DNA of 64,000 nucleotides, from positions 1 through 64,000 of the forward strand of contig CAJOMN010000021.1 of NCBI GenBank assembly GCA_905235745.1, given 5' to 3'. Below are positions 36,706 to 45,151 of the stretch, piece by piece; positions within the stretch are counted from its first letter, which is position 1; every line of letters starts with the position of its first letter. A program made the translations under genes and the position numbers. The notes below the pieces were generated by a model. The model had not been told where the DNA came from, did no database searches, and saw only the letters and a list, made by a program, of their open reading frames with translations. The DNA comes from an uncultured Lachnospiraceae bacterium (lineage in GTDB: Bacteria; Bacillota; Clostridia; Lachnospirales; Lachnospiraceae).

Positions 36706-37773
36706 TCACTCATCCTTTATATCCCCGGAGGGTTTGGAAGATTTCGCAGTCTCCACTGCCTCTTCGGGATTGTCGGTATTGGAAGCAAAGTAATGGTCTC
36801 TGACAAGACCCTCGACCTCAGCATATACTTCCGGATTATCAAGAAGATACTGCTTGGCATTCTCCCTGCCCTGACCTATCTTCTGACCCTTGTATGCATA
36901 CCACGCCCCTGTCTTGGCAATGATGTTTGCCTCGCTTGCAAGGTCAAGAAGATCACCTTCCTTGGATATTCCCTTGCCGAACATGATATCAAATTCCGCC
37001 TCCTTGAACGGAGGGGCGATCTTGTTCTTGACAACCTTGACCCTTGTACGGTTGCCTATGACCTCGCCACCCTGCTTGAGCGATTCTATACGTCTGACAT
37101 CAAGCCGGACAGATGAATAGAACTTGAGTGCTCTTCCTCCGGTCGTCGTCTCGGGATTGCCGAACATGACGCCTACCTTCTCTCGAAGCTGGTTGATAAA
37201 TACAACGGTACAGTTGGATTTGCTGATGACCGCGGTAAGCTTGCGAAGTGCCTGGGACATCAGTCTGGCCTGCAGTCCCACATGTGAATCACCCATCTCA
37301 CCGTCGATCTCGGCCTTGGGTACAAGCGCCGCAACCGAGTCAACAACAACTATATCGATCGCACCGGATCTGACCATTGTCTCTGTTATCTCAAGAGCCT
37401 GCTCGCCGTTATCCGGCTGTGAAATATACAGATTGTCGATATCGACACCGATATTCCTGGCATATACGGGATCGAGCGCATGTTCCGCATCAATAAAGCC
37501 TGCGATCCCGCCGCGCTTCTGAACCTCGGCGATCATATGAAGAGTGACCGTAGTCTTGCCGCTGCTCTCCGGACCGTATATCTCAACGATCCTGCCCTTA
37601 GGGATCCCTCCGAGCCCGAGTGCTATATCAAGGCTGAGGGAGCCGGTCGGTATCGTCTCAACATTCATCTGGGCTCCGGGATCTCCGAGCTTCATGACCG
37701 ATCCCTTGCCGAACTGTCTCTCAATCTGTGCCAGTGCCGCATCTAATGCTTTAAGCTTTTCTTCACGTTCCAT
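36706..37773 (-). CDS. recA: RecA recombinase
   Basis: The 355-residue protein is a full RecA: Walker [10 protein letters not shown] (about 66-74), Walker [13 protein letters not shown], loop L2 [11 protein letters not shown] and the C-terminal region. It carries out homologous strand exchange and activates LexA cleavage. I start it at MEREEKLK (37773), 7 nt after AAAGGAG; the frame extends six codons upstream from a TTG that lies in front of that site. A promoter with two SOS boxes precedes it. Confidence 0.98.
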   Translation of the reverse strand: MEREEKLKALDAALAQIERQFGKGSVMKLGDPGAQMNVETIPTGSLSLDIALGLGGIPKGRIVEIYGPESSGKTTVTLHMIAEVQKRGGIAGFIDAEHALDPVYARNIGVDIDNLYISQPDNGEQALEITETMVRSGAIDIVVVDSVAALVPKAEIDGEMGDSHVGLQARLMSQALRKLTAVISKSNCTVVFINQLREKVGVMFGNPETTTGGRALKFYSSVRLDVRRIESLKQGGEVIGNRTRVKVVKNKIAPPFKEAEFDIMFGKGISKEGDLLDLASEANIIAKTGAWYAYKGQKIGQGRENAKQYLLDNPEVYAEVEGLVRDHYFASNTDNPEEAVETAKSSKPSGDIKDE

Positions 37774-37807
37774 CTGATTCTCCTTTACCAATTATCTGCC
37801 CCTGTCA

Positions 37808-37857
37808 AGAACATTTGTTCTGTCAAAGAGCATAAAACATTTGTTCGATTTTGTCAA
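37808..37857 (-). promoter_or_regulatory. recA promoter with two LexA (SOS) boxes
   Basis: On the minus strand TTGACA (37852-37857), 17 bp and TATGCT (37829-37834) form the promoter. One SOS box CGAACAAATGTTTT (37834-37847) lies between the two hexamers. A second, AGAACAAATGTTCT (37808-37821), lies at the start of transcription. Both fit the Gram-positive consensus GAAC-N4-GTTC, the first with one mismatch. Confidence 0.85.
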
Positions 37858-37957
37858 CATGATTTTACAAAAAAGGAAATAAATGCCCGAAATAAGGCAT
37901 GACGTGGAATATCCGCATCAGATTCATATACAATAATAGATGTTCGGCGTGTATACG

Positions 37958-38368
37958 TCAATACTTTTTGTACAGCGTCAGTATATTCTCACCGCCAATG
38001 CGGCTGTATGTGACATCATCCATGCTCTTTTTGACCATAAATATGCCGAGTCCTCCGATCGGTCTGTCCTCGGCGGAAAGGCTCGTATCGGGATCAGGCC
38101 TGGCAAGAGGATCGAATTCCATACCGCTGTCACGAAACTCAATAGTGATCAGTCTTTCTTCCTCATCGATATCCATTGATATCTTCGCGGTGCCGTCTCC
38201 GGAACCATATGCATAATGAGCTATATTAACATATATCTCCTCAACAGCCACATCAAGCTGCATCACAAGCTTCCGGTCGCAGCCGTTCGTTTCGAGATAT
38301 TCGTTCACAAACTCAAGAACAAGGTCAAGATTTGATAATATTGCTTTAATTGTCATCTCACGTTGCAT
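37958..38368 (-). CDS. RsbW-like anti-sigma factor / serine-protein kinase (HATPase_c_2)
   Basis: The 136-residue protein has the GHKL fold of RsbW/SpoIIAB: N-box LDVAVEEIYVNIAHYAY (about 40-56), D-box IEFRDSGMEFDP and GGLGIFMVKKSMDDV. In partner switching such proteins bind either a sigma factor or a STAS antagonist and phosphorylate the latter. It is the last gene of the operon that starts with the PP2C phosphatase, 13 nt after the GNAT gene. The STAS gene is just upstream. No sigma-factor gene is present here, so the target is encoded elsewhere or is not a sigma factor. Confidence 0.88.
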   Translation of the reverse strand: MQREMTIKAILSNLDLVLEFVNEYLETNGCDRKLVMQLDVAVEEIYVNIAHYAYGSGDGTAKISMDIDEEERLITIEFRDSGMEFDPLARPDPDTSLSAEDRPIGGLGIFMVKKSMDDVTYSRIGGENILTLYKKY

Positions 38369-38381
38369 TTTCGTCCTCTTT

Positions 38382-38933
38382 CTACAGTAAACTCAGGCTT
38401 CTGTAATAGACCATTGCGTCACATCTGCAGCGTCCATTGCATATACTGCATGTTCTGTCCGAATACTTCCACCACGGGCGTATCTGCCTCTTATAGCATA
38501 CGTAACCGTTTTGCACAAAAATGTTCTCCATCGGAACCTGTTCATTCCTTATCCAGCCCTGGGTGAAGATCGCGCCATAGCGTTTCTCCTGCTCCAGAGA
38601 ATCTATGGCATCTGCCAGCATCCGGGTCATCAGGCCCTTTCCCCTGCTATCTTCCCTTACAATGCTGAATTTGTGATGAAGAGTCGGAAGACCTTTGCTG
38701 ATCCGGTCATAATCCTCTTCCGATACTTCCATGTCCTTTATTATCGTCTCTTTATCTTCGCAAATAAAGAGAATGGCACCGATTATCCTGCCGCCTTCTT
38801 CTTCAACAAAGAGTCTGTTGTCGTCATTCAGAATAACCGCTTCCATCTCATCGGGAAACATATATTTCGAACCGAAACAATCCTCACAAAATTCCAGTAT
38901 TTCCTTTGCCTCGTCTATCCTTGCTCTTCTCAA
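38382..38933 (-). CDS. GNAT-family acetyltransferase with a Cys-rich tail
   Basis: The 183-residue protein has a GNAT fold (GRIIGAILFI strand, then REDSRGKGLMTRMLADAID as the acetyl-CoA binding loop). The tail TCSICNGRCRCDA (about 165-177) offers four cysteines for a small metal knuckle. The only suitable start is TTG at 38933, with AAGGAT 8 nt upstream, 20 nt after the MFS stop. The substrate is unknown. Its place inside a partner-switching operon suggests it modifies a small molecule or protein of that pathway. Confidence 0.75.
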   Translation of the reverse strand: MRRARIDEAKEILEFCEDCFGSKYMFPDEMEAVILNDDNRLFVEEEGGRIIGAILFICEDKETIIKDMEVSEEDYDRISKGLPTLHHKFSIVREDSRGKGLMTRMLADAIDSLEQEKRYGAIFTQGWIRNEQVPMENIFVQNGYVCYKRQIRPWWKYSDRTCSICNGRCRCDAMVYYRSLSLL

Positions 38934-38953
38934 TCGGGTATATCCTTATAATC

Positions 38954-40132
38954 TCATTTGCCGCGTTTGCCGGATGCTGCAACAATGACCGTACCTGACA
39001 GCAGGAACAGCGCCATACCTATGATCAGGCTTCCGGACAGCGCCAGCGTTGTACCGAAAACAAGTATCAGTCCGGGAGCTATCGTCATTCCGAGACGGGT
39101 GATCAGTATATACACCATCAGGGCATCCGCATCACTGTAACTGCTGTCGCGTTTTGAATCCGTATATGCCTCCGTCATAACACTTAAGCCGAACGAATCC
39201 ATGAGGCCGAGGGCCAGCACTACGACAACCAGAAAAGCGAAGCTGCTCCAAAGCGTATATACAGTGATCAATACCGACACTCCGGCACAATACACGAGTG
39301 TAGCCCTGATAGGCGTCATATGGGACGATATCAGTCTCGTCATAAACGGCCCCGCATAGGCGGTTATCAGATACGCCCCGAGCAGAAGCGCCGATATGAC
39401 CGTGGCGGAATAACCGAATCCGTTAATGGCAAGCGGTACGGTATATGATGTAAAAATAGTGCAGGCAAACAGCGGAAGAACCATAAACAGCAGATAGACA
39501 ACTGCTCCGGGATTACCGAACACCCTGAACGAATGCCTGATCGAACCGACCTTAAGCCTGCTGTCGATCCTGACCCTTCCGAGGATACATACAGGAAAAA
39601 CGAGTATGATAACCGCCAGCAGATAAACCATCCTGTACGGCATCTGTCCGGCCATTATACCGCCCAGTACAGTACCCATGCACTGACCCGCAAATGCACC
39701 CCCGCTGATAAAAGCGAGTGTTTCCATTCTCTCCTTCTCATCATCGAACAGATACGCGTAATACCGTATCCCTATATAGAAGCATCCGTATCCGAATCCG
39801 GTTACCGCAAACCCGAGCAGCAGCATATAGTAATGAAACGACATCCCGCGAATCAGCAGTCCCGCAGCAGATACAATCGTGCTTATGCGCAGGAACAATA
39901 CAATATTCCCGTTCCGCCGGATCATAAGATTAGCTGCAACGACTCCGGCGATCATCATGGCGTTCATAACGGTCACCGGTATGCTTATAAGCAGCTCATA
40001 CCTGTCCGGGGATGCAAATCCCAGTACCAATTCCCTGATAAACAGAACATTGAACGTATCTCCGATGGAGAGCGCGAAAAAAGCAAAAAGGAAAAGGAGC
40101 CGTACATACGCATTCTGACTCGTATCATACAT
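38954..40132 (-). CDS. MFS-family membrane protein
   Basis: The 392-residue protein has about 12 transmembrane helices in two halves and an MFS-like loop between helices 2 and 3 (MIRRNGNIVLFLR). Its start overlaps the upstream membrane-sensor gene by 8 nt with GAGGAG in front, so it is translationally coupled. It could export a metabolite. Because its neighbours are a binding lipoprotein, a membrane sensor and a phosphatase, it could also be part of the signal input. The substrate cannot be read from the sequence. Confidence 0.78.
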   Translation of the reverse strand: MYDTSQNAYVRLLFLFAFFALSIGDTFNVLFIRELVLGFASPDRYELLISIPVTVMNAMMIAGVVAANLMIRRNGNIVLFLRISTIVSAAGLLIRGMSFHYYMLLLGFAVTGFGYGCFYIGIRYYAYLFDDEKERMETLAFISGGAFAGQCMGTVLGGIMAGQMPYRMVYLLAVIILVFPVCILGRVRIDSRLKVGSIRHSFRVFGNPGAVVYLLFMVLPLFACTIFTSYTVPLAINGFGYSATVISALLLGAYLITAYAGPFMTRLISSHMTPIRATLVYCAGVSVLITVYTLWSSFAFLVVVVLALGLMDSFGLSVMTEAYTDSKRDSSYSDADALMVYILITRLGMTIAPGLILVFGTTLALSGSLIIGMALFLLSGTVIVAASGKRGK

Positions 40133-41093
40133 GGTCGTTCTCCTCCCCTGTCATTATTCCGGACATAAATATCTGATATTCCGCAAGTATAATTATCGAA
40201 AATGCCAGAAACAGAAGAGTCTGGAGCAGGTAATCGACAGCAACCCTGCGCATATATGAAACAGCCGGCGTATATTCCAGCTTGCCCCCGTTATAACTAA
40301 TAGATTCGATCTCGTTGATATTATCGCTGTATCCGGCAAGATAATCGTCAATGCCGGTGATCATATCATCATCGATCTTCATGTCCCGTATGGTTGCAAG
40401 ATCATTACTGACCGCACTGTCTATTGCCGTATATATACCATCGATGCTTTTGTTGTATTCTTTAAATGCGCCGGCGCCAACATAACTGCTGATCGCCACT
40501 ATCCATAATATAAGCACTGCCAGCATGATCCTGTATGCCCTGTCATGATCTTTCATGCTTTTCCAGATGATGAGTATTATGCCGGCGGAGACGGCGAATC
40601 CAACCGCAGCTATAATACAAAGATGCAAATAGTACTGCCGCCACACAGTAAGGGCATCGCTCATGTCCGAACAGCATACAAGCCTTGCAAAACCCGCAAG
40701 TTCAAAAGCGGAATAGAATGTGCTGCCGTCTTTTTGATATTCATTTTCGTCAAGTGTCAGCACATCGGGATCCGGATCCTTGCCGCCATCCGAAAAGACG
40801 GCTATGTTATCATCCGTCACGATATATAATGCGTTTACATCAGGTGTACCGTCTACCGCTTCCTTAAGGAGCGGTTCCATGCCGTAATACGACTCGATCG
40901 ATTTGCCGAAATGAAGCCCGTAGTTAATATTGGAAATAAGCCCCGTCATTTCGACATAAATACGGTTGTTCATGACGGACAGATAGTTGGATCTGTACAT
41001 GAAACATCCCAGTACAAGGGATAATACCGTAACAGTAAGATCGAGAACAATTACAACGGACAATATGAAATTATCATTCAACCGTTTCCGCAT
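40125..41093 (-). CDS. Membrane protein with extracellular sensor domain
   Basis: The 322-residue protein starts at MRKRLNDN (41093), 4 nt after the upstream stop codon. It has a TM helix (about 8-30), an extracellular Cache-like region (about 35-150; NALYIVTDDNIAVFSDGG), two TM helices (about 155-210), a second external region (about 215-285) and a final TM helix. No kinase or methyl-accepting domain follows, so it must pass signals, if any, to another membrane protein. The family is not recognised. It is coupled to the genes on both sides. Confidence 0.6.
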   Translation of the reverse strand: MRKRLNDNFILSVVIVLDLTVTVLSLVLGCFMYRSNYLSVMNNRIYVEMTGLISNINYGLHFGKSIESYYGMEPLLKEAVDGTPDVNALYIVTDDNIAVFSDGGKDPDPDVLTLDENEYQKDGSTFYSAFELAGFARLVCCSDMSDALTVWRQYYLHLCIIAAVGFAVSAGIILIIWKSMKDHDRAYRIMLAVLILWIVAISSYVGAGAFKEYNKSIDGIYTAIDSAVSNDLATIRDMKIDDDMITGIDDYLAGYSDNINEIESISYNGGKLEYTPAVSYMRRVAVDYLLQTLLFLAFSIIILAEYQIFMSGIMTGEENDHV

Positions 41094-41097
41094 CTGT

Positions 41098-42225
41098 CTA
41101 TTCGTACACCTTGTCCGCAACAAGATAAGTCTCGAGCGGCAGTCTGACTCCTGTTCTCCTGATGGTGGTTCTGTTAAGACAGATCTTCGGCGCTATCTCA
41201 AATACCATATCCATGTCGGTGATCGCGGCTCCGCGTGAATATTCGAGGATACGTCCGGCCACGAACTGACCTTCCTCATAAGCATCCGACATTGTTATAT
41301 GCATCAGTGCACCGTACTGCGCCTGACTCTCGGAAGTCTCTGCGACTGTCACAATGCCGGCATCTATCACATCCTCAAGCAGCCACGGAAGCTTCTCATC
41401 CTCGATCGATGCCGTTGTTATGTACAGCATGTCAATATCAGGGATAAGCTCTGCATAAGCTGCCTTCAGTTCCGAATAATACCTGTCATAGTCGTCCTCA
41501 TACACTTCCGTTACATGACGTTCATGTATCTCAAATCCGTATTTGCCGGCAGCTTCCCGAAGCTGTCCAATTCCCGAATAACTGTATGCCGCTTCCGAGT
41601 CTTCATATACTACACCTACGCTTGTAAATCCGAATATTTCATAAGCCGCCTCTATCTGGCGTGTTATACGCTTTGTATCGACAACGGCAAAGGACTTGTC
41701 ATTGACCCTCTGATCGGCGCCTGCTACTATACCTGCCGATACAGGGTCGGCCACGGCAATGACCATGTAATCATATTTGATCCTGTCAGCAACCTGAGTC
41801 AGATATGTGCCGGCAAGACTGCCGACAGCGATCATAAGATCTACGTCGTCACAATCTGCGGCCGCATCAAGCTCATCATCTGTCATATAATATTTTTCAT
41901 AATACACTTCCGGTATGAAGTACAGACAGTCCGATTCGCACCCGCAAAGATCATGCCATACTTCCTCCGAGGAATTGCGAACCTTATCCGTATCATAGCC
42001 TGATATATATCCCTGTCTTTGAAGTTCCTGCGCGATGGAATCAAGGACATCCTGATAATAATAGTATTCACCGGAATTAAAACACCCTATCCTGATGACG
42101 GAAGGCTCCGAAACCTGCTCCGTTGCTTCAACCTGCGCATTACCCGATCCGCATCCTTCAAGCGCAAGAAGCAGTGATAACGTAAATGCACACGTTTTAA
42201 GTAGTCCTGTTCTATACCGCTTCAT
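41098..42225 (-). CDS. Orphan ABC-type substrate-binding lipoprotein (ABC_sub_bind/TrpX-like)
   Basis: The 375-residue protein starts at MKRYRTGLL (42225), overlapping the PP2C stop by 14 nt. A lipobox LALEGC puts the lipid on Cys 25. The rest fits the two-lobed PF04392-type binding protein: an SLAGTYLTQVADRI segment, then VIAVADPVSAG, FTSVGVVYEDSEAAYSYSGIGQLREAAGKYG and MLYITTASIEDEKLPWLL. Relatives usually accompany a permease and an ATPase, but none is present here. It probably senses a ligand for the signalling proteins of this operon. Confidence 0.75.
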   Translation of the reverse strand: MKRYRTGLLKTCAFTLSLLLALEGCGSGNAQVEATEQVSEPSVIRIGCFNSGEYYYYQDVLDSIAQELQRQGYISGYDTDKVRNSSEEVWHDLCGCESDCLYFIPEVYYEKYYMTDDELDAAADCDDVDLMIAVGSLAGTYLTQVADRIKYDYMVIAVADPVSAGIVAGADQRVNDKSFAVVDTKRITRQIEAAYEIFGFTSVGVVYEDSEAAYSYSGIGQLREAAGKYGFEIHERHVTEVYEDDYDRYYSELKAAYAELIPDIDMLYITTASIEDEKLPWLLEDVIDAGIVTVAETSESQAQYGALMHITMSDAYEEGQFVAGRILEYSRGAAITDMDMVFEIAPKICLNRTTIRRTGVRLPLETYLVADKVYE

Positions 42226-44371
42226 TGCTTTCTTCACCCGTGAAACCGTTAAGACGGAAAGCCAGCATCGTAATATCGTCAAACTGAGGAGCATCGCCGA
42301 CAAACTCATCAACATCCTTGCGGATATCATGAAGCAGGGCGCTTAGTTCCTCGTTACCTTTCTCCTCAAGTACCCTCATAAGCCTGTCCGTTCCGTACAG
42401 TTCATTGTCAGTATTAGTAGCCTCCGGAACACCGTCAGTATACAGGTACAGACTATCTCCTTTTCTGAGGGTCGTCTCGTTAGGGATATACTTCATTCCC
42501 TCCATAGCTGCAAGCGGCGGTCTCTTCTTGGGAGGAACAAGCATTTCCACCGTATTGTCACTGTGAATTATATACGGGTTCTCGTGACCTGCATCGCAAT
42601 ACCTCATAACTCCGGTTTTAAGGTCAATGACGCCGATCCATGCCGTAACGAACATTTCTTCTCCGTTACCTTCACACAGCTGGTTGTTGGAAATTGCCAG
42701 TACATCATCAACGCTTTCACCTTCCTGGGCGTGATTCTTGATAAGAGTCTTGGCAATAACCATAAACAGAGCAGCAGGAACCCCTTTACCTGATACATCC
42801 GCGATAACGAGGCCTAAATGTGAATCGTCGATCAGGAAGAAATCATAGAAATCCCCTCCGACCTCCTTGGCGGGTTCCATCGTGGCATACAGATCAAACT
42901 CCCGTCTGTTTGGAAACGCCGGAAATACCGAAGGAAGCATTGACGCCTGAATATTAGTTGCAACGGACAGTTCCGCACCGATCCTTTCCTTTTCGGCGGT
43001 AATCTCGGTAATATCCTTGATATACTGCTTCATACGGGATGTCATCGATCCGAATGATTCGGCAAGCTTCTGTACCTCATCACCCGTATCCGTATCCCAT
43101 TCAAAATCAAGAGAATCGCCCTCTAACTTACTAACCTTATCCGTAAGCATAACTATTGGATCTGACAGTTTATTGGCGAGCCTGCGTGATGCGATCGATG
43201 CAAGCAGGCCTACTAAGAGCAGCAGAATAATGCCGTACAGAATTGATGACAATATGGAAGAAGCTACAAAATCTTTCTGCTCCATATCATTCTTGTTCAG
43301 TTCGGCGAGAAGATCCTTCGTGGGCTTCGTCACCTCCCCCTTGGGAAGCACCGTAAAATAAGCCCAGCCAACGGTTGTCATAGGCTCAAAGGCCGCATAG
43401 TATTCTTCTCCGTCCAGTCTTATCAGTCGAATTCCCGATACACCGGCAAGCGCATCATTCGTCAGAGTGGCAAGAGTTTTATTGGAGCTTGTCCTCAGGT
43501 CATTATCGGCATCATCCGATACCGCAAGAGGTCCTGTATCTGTCCCCGAGAACAGAACCTGCCCCTGAGAATTGACCACACAGGCAAAGCCGTCAGCTCC
43601 TATGCGGTAACTGTCTATATTCTCACGTATTATATCCAGATACATACCGGCGCCGGCAACTCCGATGAGGACACCGTCCTTGTACACGGGTACGCCGCAT
43701 GTCACTGCACTCCTTCCCGTGTCGGCATCTTCTATGATACCGGTAAATACCGCTCCGCCTTCCTCAACCGCCTCCTTATACCACGGTCTTTCCCTTCCGT
43801 CAAACAGAACCGGCTTCTCGTTACTGTAAACGTTAATATCGGAGATAATCTCATTCCCCACATACAGTCCGGTCTCCGTGGCAAAATAACTGGTCGCTAT
43901 TGCCGGATTAAGCTCGTTTATCGCTTTGAGACTGCCCTGAAGATTGCTGATAAGAGCCAGTTCACTTTGAACCTCTTCCGATTCGGGATCAACTCCTTCA
44001 CCATACGCGCAGACTGTCCCGTACTCGCCATAGTTCTGGGAAGTATAATGCGGGAGCGTTGATTTTCCGTATTTATCACGATTCTCATATATATACGAGG
44101 CACACGCGGCAATAGATTTGCTCGAAGATAAGACATCGGCAAATTCTTCGTCGGCTATCTCCGCTCTCGCTGAAGCCGATTCCTTAAGATACTCACTTAT
44201 CTCGGCAGTCATTGCATCTTCGGACATGCTCTTTACACGATCGCTCGCCTTCTGGCTTCCATCAACAAGAATCTTCTGGATAGTCATCATCTGTGTAAAA
44301 AACAATCCACAGACAGCTATTATGATAATGGCAATTGTGAGTAATATCACCCGGAGAATTTTCTTTCTCAT
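42212..44371 (-). CDS. Membrane-bound PP2C (SpoIIE/RsbU-type) serine phosphatase with Cache and HAMP domains
   Basis: The 719-residue protein has a TM helix (about 6-28), a double-Cache extracellular domain (about 40-330; ERPWYKEAVEEGG is typical), a TM helix (about 365-390), HAMP (about 390-450) and a PP2C-like phosphatase (about 485-708). Metal-site motifs are KEVGGDFYDFF, IADVSGKGVPAALFM and the late FDDITML. It should dephosphorylate a STAS antagonist such as the one encoded 188 nt upstream when its ligand is bound. AGAGGAT precedes the ATG. A structured leader lies between the STAS terminator and this gene. Confidence 0.9.
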   Translation of the reverse strand: MRKKILRVILLTIAIIIIAVCGLFFTQMMTIQKILVDGSQKASDRVKSMSEDAMTAEISEYLKESASARAEIADEEFADVLSSSKSIAACASYIYENRDKYGKSTLPHYTSQNYGEYGTVCAYGEGVDPESEEVQSELALISNLQGSLKAINELNPAIATSYFATETGLYVGNEIISDINVYSNEKPVLFDGRERPWYKEAVEEGGAVFTGIIEDADTGRSAVTCGVPVYKDGVLIGVAGAGMYLDIIRENIDSYRIGADGFACVVNSQGQVLFSGTDTGPLAVSDDADNDLRTSSNKTLATLTNDALAGVSGIRLIRLDGEEYYAAFEPMTTVGWAYFTVLPKGEVTKPTKDLLAELNKNDMEQKDFVASSILSSILYGIILLLLVGLLASIASRRLANKLSDPIVMLTDKVSKLEGDSLDFEWDTDTGDEVQKLAESFGSMTSRMKQYIKDITEITAEKERIGAELSVATNIQASMLPSVFPAFPNRREFDLYATMEPAKEVGGDFYDFFLIDDSHLGLVIADVSGKGVPAALFMVIAKTLIKNHAQEGESVDDVLAISNNQLCEGNGEEMFVTAWIGVIDLKTGVMRYCDAGHENPYIIHSDNTVEMLVPPKKRPPLAAMEGMKYIPNETTLRKGDSLYLYTDGVPEATNTDNELYGTDRLMRVLEEKGNEELSALLHDIRKDVDEFVGDAPQFDDITMLAFRLNGFTGEESNEAV

Positions 44372-44388
44372 AATTAATATATCCTCTT

Positions 44389-44445
44389 GTAAGCTCCCGC
44401 CCGAAAGACCCGGCGCCGGATTGGCAACCGCTTTGGCGGTCTTAC
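44389..44445 (-). promoter_or_regulatory. Structured leader upstream of the PP2C gene
   Basis: On the minus strand GTAAG and CTTAC close a 57-nt domain containing ACCGC-CAAA-GCGGT and the palindrome CCGGCGCCGG. It lies 17 nt upstream of the PP2C start codon. It resembles no riboswitch class I know. It may simply be a regulatory stem. Confidence 0.3.
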
Positions 44446-44460
44446 TTAGATTTGTACTTC

Positions 44461-44494
44461 AAAAGCGAGAACGCCATACGACCTTCCCGCTTTT
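44461..44494 (-). terminator. Terminator after the STAS gene
   Basis: AAAAGCGAGAA (44461-44471) pairs with TTCCCGCTTTT (44484-44494) over 11 bp with one wobble pair. It lies 65 nt past the STAS stop, so the STAS gene and the PP2C operon may be separate or partly uncoupled transcripts. Confidence 0.6.
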
Positions 44495-44559
44495 ACAAAA
44501 CATACAGTAACGCATTAAAAAACGCGATTACAATAAATCAATACTGTTCCCGGACGGAC

Positions 44560-44859
44560 TCAGTTCTCAATATCAAGTATATCAACAAATCCCGTCACTT
44601 CGAATATTTCCATTATTTCCGGTTTGACATTGCGCATTACCATGCCGTCCTGCTTGCTCATGACCTTCTGTGCGGACAAAAGTACGCGAAGACCCGCCGA
44701 CGAAATATAATCAAGTTTATCAAAATCAAAATAAAGTTTGGTTATACCGTTAAGAACAGTTGAAAGCTCTTTATCCAATTCGGGGGCGGTGATAGTATCA
44801 AGCCGGCCTTCAACGGCAATGGTCAATTCATTTCCGTTTTGTTCTTTTGTAATATTCAT
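44560..44859 (-). CDS. STAS-domain anti-sigma factor antagonist
   Basis: The 99-residue protein is a single STAS domain like SpoIIAA/RsbV: EGRLDTITAPELDKEL, then KLYFDFDKLDYISSAGLRVLLSAQKVM with the conserved phospho-acceptor Ser in ISSAGLR (about 57-58). The start at 44859 follows GGAGG at 7 nt. It should bind the RsbW-like kinase when dephosphorylated by the PP2C protein. The 85-bp repeat element lies 18 nt upstream of the start codon. Confidence 0.92.
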   Translation of the reverse strand: MNITKEQNGNELTIAVEGRLDTITAPELDKELSTVLNGITKLYFDFDKLDYISSAGLRVLLSAQKVMSKQDGMVMRNVKPEIMEIFEVTGFVDILDIEN

Positions 44860-44877
44860 ACAACAACCTCCATGAAT

Positions 44878-44962
44878 TCTTGAGAGCCACGCCATTAAAA
44901 GCTCGCTTCGCTCGGGCGTGACCTACGTGCTGCAAAGTTTTCATAGAAAACTTTACACCACC
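44878..44962 (-). repeat. 85-bp two-hairpin repeat element, copy 2
   Basis: Sense orientation toward the STAS gene, ending 18 nt before its ATG. Two bases differ from copy 1. Each is at a paired position and leaves a wobble pair (T-G in hairpin one, T-G in the GTCACGCC/GGCGTGGC stem), so both hairpins can still form. Confidence 0.9.
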
Positions 44963-45014
44963 AATCATTATTATATGTTCCAATATATTTTATGCGACAA
45001 TACTTACATACGTC

Positions 45015-45052
45015 AAGTAAAATATGATATAGTTATAAAGGATCCGTTCAGA
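45015..45052 (+). promoter_or_regulatory. Promoter-like block shared with the PHP-phosphatase gene
   Basis: AAATATGATATA, 7 bp, then AGGATCCGTT repeats the arrangement found at 21722-21751. Here the -10 would be TATAGT. It probably drives the VTC-DUF4956-Cthe_2159-MscS operon; no clear -35 is seen. Confidence 0.4.
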
Positions 45053-45151
45053 TTATACTCACATTTTCTTCACCGTCTTTTCATATTCAGAACTTATAGT
45101 AAACGCATGCAACAGATTCGTTCACTGTAAACAATCCATAATATAACGGAG

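Noticed and set aside
44389-44445. Cyclic-di-GMP (GEMM) riboswitch upstream of the PP2C gene
   Set aside because: The conserved core elements and tetraloop/receptor bases of that class are missing; only inverted repeats are present.
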